NCBI GenBank assembly: GCA_041688615.1
Contig: JBDNHU010000651.1
Span: 1-12,727 of the forward strand
Direction: 5' to 3'
Source: M30B19 sp041688615
GTDB lineage: Bacteria > Planctomycetota > Planctomycetia > Pirellulales > Pirellulaceae
DNA length: 12,727 nt
Shown: piece after piece, positions 1 through 6,212 of the stretch
Numbering within the stretch: position 1 is the first letter of the stretch
Layout of the letters: each line of letters opens with the position of its first letter
Position numbers and translations under genes: made by a program
The notes under the pieces: model-generated
Told to the model about the DNA's origin: nothing
Databases searched by the model: none
The model's input: only the letters and a program-made list of their open reading frames with translations

Positions 1-1
1 C

Positions 2-1399
2 TACAGTCACAATTCAGCGTCCACCCTGGCAAGTACTTCGCAGTCGTTGGAGCGTCCAGAGGCCAAGACCGAGGCCCCCGATCACACCGCACCACCCACC
101 ACCAATCCACCCACAACCAATCCACCCACAACCAATCCACCCACAACCAATCCACCCACAACCAATCCAGCTACAACCAATCCAGCTACGACCGATCCAG
201 CCACGCCAACCCTGCGAACGCCTGCTCCAGCCCAGTCGATGGCAGATTTACTTGCCGCCAAAGCGATGGCCCCGGGCAGTGCTAGCATCGGATCGATTCC
301 ACGCCCGGCCGCCCACGGGTCAGCTGCGAATCTTTCGCCTGCAGGTCTTACCCACTCCGATGCCGTCGCATCCCATAACGACAACCTGCAAAGACAGCAC
401 GCGGGCGGACTGCATTCGCCACCCAGCACAATGTCGACATTGGATTCGGCCACTCGTTTCACAGGCGTAACGAACTCCATAGTCGCAATCGATCGCACCA
501 AATCCGTGTCAAAGCCTGTGACCGGTGATAAAGTCTTGCAGGTGGATGACTCAGGTATTCCCTTGGATGAAGAGGGCGAAGGCATCAGTGACATCCAACG
601 GTTGGATGTTTTTGACATCGAAGACAATCCGTTCCAGCCGCGTCGAGTCTTCAGCGAATCGGAAATTGCATCGCTTTCCGAAAGCTTGAAAGAACACGAT
701 ATGCTGCAACCGGTTTTAGTTCGCCGAGTCGGGCAACGATTCCAGTTGATCAGCGGCGAAAGACGACTGCGGGCAGCGATTCAGGCGGGCTGGAAAACGA
801 TCCCAGCCAGAGTCCGAATTGCCGACGACCGCTTGGTTGCTGAACTGGCAATCGTTGAAAACTTGCAGCGGAAAGATTTAAACGCTTTGGAGAAAGCGCT
901 TTCGTTTCGTCGTTATTTGAATGAACATCATTCGACTCAAGAGGTGCTTGCCGCTCGATTGAAGATCGATCGTTCCACCATCGCCAATTTGATGCGTCTG
1001 TTGGAACTGCCGCAATTGATCCAAGACAACGTCAGTAGCGGTTCGGTTACAGCAGGACACGCACGCGCTCTTTTGCCTTTGGGCGAAGCTCGGGAACAGA
1101 TTCTATTTTGCAATCGGATCATCAAAGAAGGCTGGAACGTTCGTGAAACCGAAAGTCGTGTATCGCAGTTTATCGCCGAACAAGACGGTGTGGCGGTGAA
1201 ACCCAAACGCAAGTCAACGAACCCTCAAATTGAGTCGCTAGAAAATCGAGCCCGCATGTCGCTAGGCACGAAAGTGGAAATTAAGCTTGCGTCCAAAGGC
1301 GCGGGCAAGATGATCGTCCACTTCAAGAATGAAAAAGAATTCCAGCGTATCTTCGAACAGATGTGCCAGGAACAAGGTCTGTTGTCAAAAGTCGCGTAA
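2..1399 (+). CDS. parB: Chromosome-partitioning protein ParB (5' end outside window)
   Basis: ParB binds parS sites and, as a CTP-dependent clamp, loads onto DNA to drive origin segregation with ParA. The frame is open to the left edge, so the true start is probably upstream; the first start codon inside is TTG at 47. Numbering from that TTG, the ParB/Spo0J domain begins near residue 180. It shows N-P-F-Q-P-R-R, the arginine motif G-E-R-R-L-R-A-A and E-N-L-Q-R-K-D-L-N, all typical of the CTP-binding N-domain. A helix-turn-helix follows (about 305-330, with D-R-S-T-I-A-N-L), then a C-terminal dimerisation segment ending at 450. Before the domain lie about 180 residues of Pro/Thr/Ala-rich, probably disordered sequence, including P-P-T-T-N pentapeptide repeats, which is far longer than the usual short ParB leader. 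ParA would be expected just upstream (inference). Identification is firm; the start is not known. Confidence 0.93.
   Translation, partial: YSHNSASTLASTSQSLERPEAKTEAPDHTAPPTTNPPTTNPPTTNPPTTNPPTTNPATTNPATTDPATPTLRTPAPAQSMADLLAAKAMAPGSASIGSIPRPAAHGSAANLSPAGLTHSDAVASHNDNLQRQHAGGLHSPPSTMSTLDSATRFTGVTNSIVAIDRTKSVSKPVTGDKVLQVDDSGIPLDEEGEGISDIQRLDVFDIEDNPFQPRRVFSESEIASLSESLKEHDMLQPVLVRRVGQRFQLISGERRLRAAIQAGWKTIPARVRIADDRLVAELAIVENLQRKDLNALEKALSFRRYLNEHHSTQEVLAARLKIDRSTIANLMRLLELPQLIQDNVSSGSVTAGHARALLPLGEAREQILFCNRIIKEGWNVRETESRVSQFIAEQDGVAVKPKRKSTNPQIESLENRARMSLGTKVEIKLASKGAGKMIVHFKNEKEFQRIFEQMCQEQGLLSKVA
101..205 (+). repeat. 15-bp tandem repeat inside parB
   Basis: Seven consecutive 15-bp units lie here. 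The first four are identical (accaatccacccaca) and the last three have drifted (C-to-G and similar changes, giving P-A-T-T-N/D instead of P-P-T-T-N). Because 15 is a multiple of three, gain or loss of units keeps the frame, so this is a candidate length-variable locus within the disordered N-terminal part of ParB. Confidence 0.9.
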
Positions 1400-2021
1400 C
1401 GTTCAACTGGACTTCAGCAACCCAGTCCACTGGCGAGGAATGCGGCACGCTTAGATAGAGATACGGTGGCAGCAAACTTGGGCGACACCAAGACTTCGTC
1501 TTGCTGACGGGAAACATGGGTTTGGGGATTGACGCTCGGTCCCCAAGTGCAGTCCGCGAATCCATGTCAAAGCCGTCGCGTCAGAACCGTTGGGCGTCAG
1601 TTCCAAGCCGATACAAGAAGGGTCTGTCGCCAAGCTTTTGTTCGTCACGCTTGGCAGTGTTTCACACGTGCAACCCCCGCGAATTACAGTTAGCTCCTCG
1701 CGGCTTAACTCGCCACGCTTTGCCGACAGCACGATCGTTCGCTTTAAAATCAGCCATTGCTAGGCATAAACCGTGCCGATCAGCCCTCTCAACCGGGCGA
1801 CAACGCTTCCAGTACCGGACAAGGTTGCCGTCTCTCGTTCATTGCATCATTCGACTATAATGCCGCACTGGCTTGGGACGTTAGGTCGCAGACCGTTCGA
1901 AGTATCGATGAAGCAGTTCAGTAAGGTTGCCGGGGCACCTGTCATTGGTTGCGTATCGATAGCCGCATATCGACTCTGCCTGCTTAGGTTTAACCATCAT
2001 ATAATAAGGTCAATTTCCGCA
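1400..2021. other. Intergenic region without a convincing gene
   Basis: Several short open frames occur on both strands, but none has a ribosome-binding site, a recognisable motif or coding-like composition. Visible structure includes an imperfect inverted repeat just after parB (about 1407-1432, no T-tract) and a perfect 7-bp inverted repeat gccaagc/gcttggc (1629-1635 and 1649-1655) with a 13-base loop. There are two exact TATAAT hexamers, at 1856-1861 and 2000-2005. The frame of the following hydrolase is open back to a GTG at 1773, but that extension reads like non-coding sequence. Confidence 0.6.
2000..2012 (+). promoter_or_regulatory. Possible -10 element of the hydrolase gene
   Basis: A perfect TATAAT at 2000-2005 lies 16 bases before the ATG at 2022. 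It would give a transcript start near 2012 and a very short leader. No good -35 hexamer is present at 16-18 bp spacing (the 17-bp position reads TGCCTG), so the call rests on the -10 match alone. If transcription starts here, the weak AAGG at 2006-2009 would not be in the message. Confidence 0.3.
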
Positions 2022-3050
2022 ATGAAACATTCACCCGTCACTCATGTTCATGTCAACCGAAAAGGAGGCGTGAACGTCGGTTCGCTCGTTGCTTTATTAT
2101 CAGTACTTGCTGTTGGGTTGATTGCGGCGGCTGTCGTTTTGCTCATGCAACCGCGGACAGCGACCAATCCTTATGTTGCGATGATTCCCAACGGTCAGCC
2201 GATCGAAGCGAACATACCCGAGTTAAAAGGTTGTAATGTAATTTCGGTTGATTTGGGAATAGACGTGCAAGGCAATGGGCCCGCCGAACGAACCAAGTTA
2301 CGCATTTATATTCCCACTGGAAATCATGCCGACGGTTCGCTGCCTTGCGTGGTCCTGCCGCCAATGACAGTTGAATACTGGCATGGATCTGAATTTTTGG
2401 ACTACGATCATGGCGAAGCCAGTCCTTATGTTCAAGCAGGGATGATCGTCATCATGTATTCGCAGGACGGACCGCTGGTCGACCCCATCGGACAGGAGCG
2501 TGAAAATGATTCCAAGGTGATGATTGCAGGCGTCGCTGCCTACAATGCGTTTCGCGATTCAAAAGCATCGTTAGCCAATGCGACCAAGGCTGTAGACTTT
2601 GCGTCATCCAATTTGACGATCGTAGACAAGAGTAAGATTTACGCCGTAGGAAATGGAACCTCGGGTAGTCGAGCGTTGGTGCTTGCGGCAAATGACCAAC
2701 GAATCAAAGGCTGTGTCGCCTTGGCACCGGTGATCGATGTGACCAAGCATTTCTCGAAAGTCCTGAAGAACAGCAAAATAACCGACAAGTTGGAAGGGTT
2801 TGCCGACTTCGCTAAAACCTCATCGCCCAGTGAATACTTGGATATGATCAATTGCCCGGTCTACTTTTTCCATGCCGAGGATGACATTCAGGCGGCGATC
2901 GAAGATAGTCGTTCCGCCGCGAAAACGCTAGAAGATCGTGGCGTTGACGTAACGACTAACTTTATTCCATTGGGAGATCACTTCCAATCGGTCCATGCTG
3001 AAGGAATCCCCGGATCCATCCAATGGCTGCAGACCATGGGAACCAAGTAG
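2022..3050 (+). CDS. Membrane-anchored alpha/beta-hydrolase-like protein
   Basis: The protein has 342 residues from this ATG, chosen because a short basic N-terminus then leads straight into a single transmembrane helix (about residues 19-42). A GTG-started extension to 1773 is possible but unlikely. The rest looks like an alpha/beta-hydrolase fold of the dienelactone-hydrolase or prolyl-oligopeptidase type, presumably outside the cytoplasmic membrane. The strand K-I-Y-A-V-G (205-210) leads into a nucleophile elbow reading G-N-G-T-S-G-S. H-A-E-D-D (284-288) fits the acid loop and G-D-H-F-Q-S-V (318-324) the catalytic-histidine loop. In the usual alignment the nucleophile serine position (212) is glycine, so the enzyme may be inactive. 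Alternatively Ser214, in G-T-S-G-S, serves after a two-residue shift. Substrate unknown. The gene converges on the pseudopilin gene across a shared terminator. Confidence 0.7.
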   Translation: MKHSPVTHVHVNRKGGVNVGSLVALLSVLAVGLIAAAVVLLMQPRTATNPYVAMIPNGQPIEANIPELKGCNVISVDLGIDVQGNGPAERTKLRIYIPTGNHADGSLPCVVLPPMTVEYWHGSEFLDYDHGEASPYVQAGMIVIMYSQDGPLVDPIGQERENDSKVMIAGVAAYNAFRDSKASLANATKAVDFASSNLTIVDKSKIYAVGNGTSGSRALVLAANDQRIKGCVALAPVIDVTKHFSKVLKNSKITDKLEGFADFAKTSSPSEYLDMINCPVYFFHAEDDIQAAIEDSRSAAKTLEDRGVDVTTNFIPLGDHFQSVHAEGIPGSIQWLQTMGTK

Positions 3051-3183
3051 TTCAAGCAACGTGATGCAGGCGATGAAATCAAGCCGCTCGATCACTCGTG
3101 CCGCTCGGTCAATGGCTTGCTTGTTATGCTGCAAGGCCAGAAACGTAAATCGCCTTGACTGGGAGATTGCTTCGCTTTGGGAA

Positions 3184-3218
3184 CAAAAAAAGCCCGTGCA
3201 ATCTTGCACGGGCTTTTT
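3184..3218. terminator. Bidirectional intrinsic terminator
   Basis: A perfect 10-bp stem (3191-3200 pairing with 3205-3214, sequence agcccgtgca) closes a four-base loop. It is flanked by an A-run on the left (3185-3191) and a T-run on the right (3214-3218). It can end transcription of both convergent genes: the hydrolase on the plus strand and the pseudopilin on the minus strand, where the T-run is longer. Confidence 0.92.
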
Positions 3219-3247
3219 CATTTAAGCTTGCACGGACTTTTTCATTT
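3202..3247 (+). repeat. 22-bp direct duplication of the terminator's right arm
   Basis: The right arm and T-run of the terminator (3202-3223) recur 24 bp downstream (3226-3247) with two mismatches, including G-to-A in the GC stretch. The second copy lacks its own left arm, but could compete with the first for pairing with the left arm at 3191-3200. Confidence 0.85.
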
Positions 3248-3269
3248 AGGACTGTGTTCTTGGTCGCAA

Positions 3270-3722
3270 TTACTTGACCACCAATTCCTCATGATCGACC
3301 CAGAATCCACCGGTGGTTGCATTGTAAAGCCAACCGCCTTTACTATTTGCTGTGACATCTGCTTTGCCGGCAGGATCGTTTGTGGTGGTCTTGATTGCAG
3401 CCTGTTCTGTCAACGCATTGGCCGGGATGCTTCTTAGGTAAGGACCGTAGGGGAACTGAGCGCCAGATCCTTTTCCACCCAATGCGTCGGTGGTGGTCGA
3501 TAGTTCGCTAAGATTAGCCGCAGGCAAGCGTCCACCGTGTTGGTTACGATAAAGTTCTATCTGACTTCGAATTATCTGCAAGTTGAATTCGGTTGTCGAA
3601 GTCTGAGCCTGCTTTGTGGAATTGGAGAATTGCGGAATAACCACAGATGCCAAAACCGCCATGATAACAACAACGATCAAAATCTCAATTAATGTAAAAC
3701 CGCTCTTCTTGTTAACATTCAT
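3270..3722 (-). CDS. Type II secretion GspG-like pseudopilin (prepilin)
   Basis: This 150-residue protein has a textbook type III signal: M-N-V-N-K-K-S-G followed by F-T-L-I-E, with prepilin peptidase cleavage expected after Gly8 and the conserved Glu at mature position 5. A hydrophobic helix follows (I-L-I-V-V-V-I-M-A-V-L-A) and forms the pilus core. The C-terminal part, with G-P-Y-L-R-S-I-P near residue 94 and G-G-W-L-Y-N-A-T-T-G-G-F-W-V-D at the end, resembles major pseudopilins of the GspG type, in which the mature protein is usually about 130-145 residues. No other secretion or pilus gene is in the window, so this is a stand-alone copy and could equally be a minor pilin. No clear Shine-Dalgarno is seen before the ATG. 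On the minus strand, TTGACG with a weak TATCTG 17 bp further along (about 3803-3831) is a poor promoter candidate. Confidence 0.88.
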   Translation of the reverse strand: MNVNKKSGFTLIEILIVVVIMAVLASVVIPQFSNSTKQAQTSTTEFNLQIIRSQIELYRNQHGGRLPAANLSELSTTTDALGGKGSGAQFPYGPYLRSIPANALTEQAAIKTTTNDPAGKADVTANSKGGWLYNATTGGFWVDHEELVVK

Positions 3723-4207
3723 TTTTTCATTTACCCATTTATCTACGTATCACTCGGTTGATGCTCACGGGATATCAAACCAGTCCATGACTGATGCTAA
3801 ACGTAAGTACAGATAGCTTTGCCTTAGTTGCACGTCAAAAGTAAAACCGAAAACTTCATTCACTTTTCCAATCGTTAGGGTCACTGTAGTTGTTCCAGTG
3901 GACTGGATTCGAATCTGTTTGCTTATCAACAAAGTCTTCTCACATAACCTAAGTTACCGTTTATATTTAATGAGACCCTAACTTTCTTTTTCACAAACTA
4001 CCCACACAGCCCAGGCAGTGCAGTCGTTACACACGTTCCATTACGACTTGACTACTCAAGCTTTGTTAACTTCCTTGACTTCTCATTTAAATCTACCAAC
4101 CCAAACTGCCGAATGGTACTTTTGAGGACATGACATTGAGACTTACAAAGTCAGGATAGTTTTGGCAAGTCTTTACGCTGTTGGAAAGGTATCCCAATAA
4201 GAAAACC

Positions 4208-4236
4208 TTGACGGCGGGTGTTGTGAAACAAGTAAT
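4208..4236 (+). promoter_or_regulatory. Sigma-70-like promoter of the YTV gene
   Basis: TTGACG (4208-4213, 5 of 6 to consensus) is followed after 17 bp by AGTAAT (4231-4236, 4 of 6). Transcription would start near 4243 and give a leader of about 65 bases. This is a prediction from sequence alone. Confidence 0.45.
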
Positions 4237-4242
4237 CGGTAG

Positions 4243-4257
4243 GACGAACGGTTCGTC
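4243..4257. promoter_or_regulatory. 15-bp palindrome at the YTV transcription start
   Basis: gacgaac, one central base, then gttcgtc forms a perfect 7+1+7 inverted repeat. It begins 6 bases after the predicted -10 element, where a repressor operator or a 5'-end RNA hairpin would act. Confidence 0.5.
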
Positions 4258-4308
4258 GTGCCAGATTGCCGCATCCACGGTATTAGTTTGTCAGTAGGAG
4301 AAACGAAA

Positions 4309-5670
4309 ATGAAGATGGTACGTTGTTTACTGGCTGTCGTAGCTGTTGCAGCTACATTGTCAGTTAACTCGGCATGGGCCGACTGCTGCGGTGCTGTTAA
4401 CTACAACAGTTGCGGAGCTATGGCTTCAGACGCAGGTAGCGATTGCGGTTGCGGTAGCTACACAGTCATGCGAACTCGACGCAAAGTTGTTTGGGAAACC
4501 GAACAAGTCGAATGCATGCGAAATGTTATGCGAACGGTTTACGATAAGAAGATGGTAAACGTTAATCGCACTGTTCGTGAAGTTAGCTACACGACGCAAG
4601 AGTACACCGTTCGTCGTCCAGTACGCGAAACTAGCTGCAAGACAGTTAACTACACAGTTCGCAAACCAGTTTGCGAAACCGAAATGGTTAACTACACGGT
4701 ACGTCGCCCTGTATGGGAAACGCACCAAAAGGAAGTAACCACGAACGTTCGTCGTAAGGTTACAGAAAATCACACCAAGACAATCATGGTAACGGTTCGT
4801 AAACCAGTTACCGAAACGGTCATGAAGAACGTTTCGAAGGTTGTTACCGAACGAGTTCCTTTCACTAAGGAAGTTACTGTTCGTGGTGGTCACTGGGAAA
4901 CCCGTCAGGAAATTATCCCAGGTCGATCGTACAGCAAACGAGTTCGTGGCGAGCGTTCATACGAATTTGATCCTTGCACAGGATGTTGCAAGTCGGTTCG
5001 CGGTTGCCCAACAACTGTATGCTGTTCAACTCCAGATCGCACTGTATGCAAGAAGGTTTGGGTTCCAACATGCGAAACCAGAACTGTAAGCGGATTCAAC
5101 TGCGTCAAGAAGACTGTTTGCGAACAAGTTCCGACCACCGTTACCAAGATGGTTTGCGAACAACAGCCTAAGACTGTTAATTACTGCACTTCCAGCTGGG
5201 TATGCGAACCTCAGACCAAGATGGTTTGCTACAGAACTTGCAAGTTTGTTTGCGAAACTCGTCAACGAGAAGTTAAGAGAGTACGGATCGTTTGCGAACA
5301 AATGACCAAGCAAGTTCCAGTTTGCAAAATCAACTGGGTTTGCGAAACTCGCACTCGTCAAGTTCCACATGTAAGCTGCCGTCAAGTGTGCGAGCAAAAA
5401 GAAGTATGTGTTGCTCGTCGCGTATGTGAACAAGTTCCTTACACTCGTACCGTTCGAAAACCACGAGTTGTATGCGAGCAAGTTCCTGTCACCGTTAGCT
5501 GCCGCCCTGCAATGGGTCGATGCTTCGGAGCAGGTCTAGGTTCTAAACTTCGCGGCTTGTTCAGTGGATGCGGAAACGGTTGCGGAGCCGGTGCTGGCAA
5601 TGGTTGTGACAGCGGATGTGACAGTGGCTGCAGTGCAGCTGTTGCCGCTCCTAGCTGTGGCTGCAACTAA
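4309..5670 (+). CDS. Secreted cysteine-rich YTV-repeat cell-wall protein
   Basis: The start is the ATG with AGGAG at 4296-4300, eight bases upstream, giving 453 residues; an upstream GTG frame exists but has no such site. A Sec signal peptide with a hydrophobic core (residues 7-19) and A-W-A before residue 25 suggests cleavage at A-W-A|D. The mature chain is repetitive. The first half has Y-T-V-R-[RK]-P-V units (residues 99, 115, 129 and a variant at 161) at about 14-16-residue spacing. The second half has V-C-E-[TQ] units (from 270 to 388) at 12-16-residue spacing, giving one cysteine per unit plus others. The tail (420-453) is Gly/Cys-rich with G-C-D-S-G-C. This matches the YTV family known from Rhodopirellula, proteins associated from memory with the planctomycete cell wall, where disulfide cross-linking is plausible. 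The molecular function is unproven. A clear terminator follows and the gene appears monocistronic. Confidence 0.85.
   Translation: MKMVRCLLAVVAVAATLSVNSAWADCCGAVNYNSCGAMASDAGSDCGCGSYTVMRTRRKVVWETEQVECMRNVMRTVYDKKMVNVNRTVREVSYTTQEYTVRRPVRETSCKTVNYTVRKPVCETEMVNYTVRRPVWETHQKEVTTNVRRKVTENHTKTIMVTVRKPVTETVMKNVSKVVTERVPFTKEVTVRGGHWETRQEIIPGRSYSKRVRGERSYEFDPCTGCCKSVRGCPTTVCCSTPDRTVCKKVWVPTCETRTVSGFNCVKKTVCEQVPTTVTKMVCEQQPKTVNYCTSSWVCEPQTKMVCYRTCKFVCETRQREVKRVRIVCEQMTKQVPVCKINWVCETRTRQVPHVSCRQVCEQKEVCVARRVCEQVPYTRTVRKPRVVCEQVPVTVSCRPAMGRCFGAGLGSKLRGLFSGCGNGCGAGAGNGCDSGCDSGCSAAVAAPSCGCN
4493..5503 (+). repeat. Degenerate internal coding repeats of the YTV protein
   Basis: The repeats are visible at DNA level as recurring blocks such as gtttgcgaa, tacacggt/tacaccgt and gttcgtcgt at intervals of about 36-48 bases. 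They are diverged rather than exact, which points to old duplications kept under selection rather than recent expansion. Confidence 0.7.
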
Positions 5671-5721
5671 GTCGGTCTTGGCCCAGAACTGAATCTGGTC
5701 TCGAACTGAGAATATATTGAA

Positions 5722-5756
5722 AAGCCGCCCCAATCTGTGACTGGGGTGGCTTTTTC
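5722..5756 (+). terminator. Intrinsic terminator after the YTV gene
   Basis: aagccgcccca (5722-5732) pairs with tggggtggctt (5742-5752) through 11 pairs, one of them G-U, around a nine-base loop. A T-run to 5755 follows and then more pyrimidines. It lies 51 bp after the stop codon, in the expected orientation. Confidence 0.9.
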
Positions 5757-6212
5757 CTTTTCTTGCACTGCCCTTTGAACCACCAAGCGGACCAAGCGAA
5801 CGTCGCTAACCTTGGCCATCCCACGCGAATGCTCGCACCAAACCGTTGATTTGCTCCCGCCAATAGCTCAAAGGCCAAATAGTACTCTTACCCGATGACC
5901 CGTTGGCTAACCCTGACGGAATAATTTGCTCACGCCGCTGCCCTGCATGGGCATTTGTGCTAGGCTGTATGGGTTAAGGTTTGTTTGATACACCACAATT
6001 TCGCTCGGAAGCCACTGGTAATCTCGCTACTTTTTCCAGCCATAGCTTTAGGTGTTCAAGCCATCGTTGCTTGACGAATTCGCTATTGCGTTGCGCTTCC
6101 CAGTTCGATGGTCGTTCCAATGACCGACCACCGCAGTACGCTGCAGGTTTTTCCGCCGCCTGAACTATCGGCTGTTCCTCGGACGATTTAATGTTTGAGT
6201 CAGGAGTCAGAT
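5757..6212. other. Intergenic region upstream of floA
   Basis: No supported gene lies here; the small open frames lack ribosome-binding sites and known motifs. A short inverted repeat, tgccc-tgcat-gggca (5939-5953), is the only clear local structure. No convincing promoter hexamer pair could be chosen. Confidence 0.55.

Larger units (their letters stand above)
3723..4308. other. Long divergent intergenic region, AT-rich
   Basis: This stretch separates the minus-strand pseudopilin from the plus-strand YTV gene and must hold both promoters. No credible gene is present. A perfect 9-bp inverted repeat, gttagggtc (3874-3882) and gaccctaac (3974-3982), has arms exactly 100 bp apart. The right end carries the promoter and palindrome listed separately. 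Confidence 0.7.

Noticed and set aside
82..627. 181-codon open frame on the minus strand opposite parB with V-V-G-G-L repeats
   Set aside because: It is the mirror of the 15-bp repeat in parB and has no ribosome-binding site. The plus strand encodes clear ParB motifs.
1658..1674. parS-like sequence (tgtttcacacgtgcaac) shortly after parB
   Set aside because: Centred on CACGTG it matches the parS consensus at only about 11 of 16 positions, too poor for a functional site. A similarly poor match occurs near 3827.
1501..1860. 119-codon open frame in the parB-hydrolase gap
   Set aside because: It has no Shine-Dalgarno and no motif, its Arg/Ser-rich composition is typical of chance frames, and other frames overlap it.
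1773..2021. N-terminal extension of the hydrolase from the GTG at 1773
   Set aside because: The extra 83 residues look non-coding and would place the transmembrane anchor far inside the protein. The ATG at 2022 gives a normal anchor layout.
3080..3119. Small repeat gccgctcg-atca / gccgctcg-gtca with caagcc/ggcttg arms
   Set aside because: It is short and imperfect, with no context to suggest function beyond chance similarity in the hydrolase 3' flank.
1422..3906. Shared 12-bp dyad ccagtccactgg (1422-1433) and its reverse complement (3895-3906)
   Set aside because: Around ten chance 12-bp matches are expected between positions in a window of this length, and nothing else links the two sites.
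3906..3918. tRNA-like T-loop string (ggattcgaatc)
   Set aside because: No acceptor, D or anticodon stems can be built around it on either strand.
4426..5481. Long minus-strand frames opposite the YTV gene
   Set aside because: They arise from the repetitive codon pattern of the YTV gene, with Asn/Phe-rich translations and no ribosome-binding sites.
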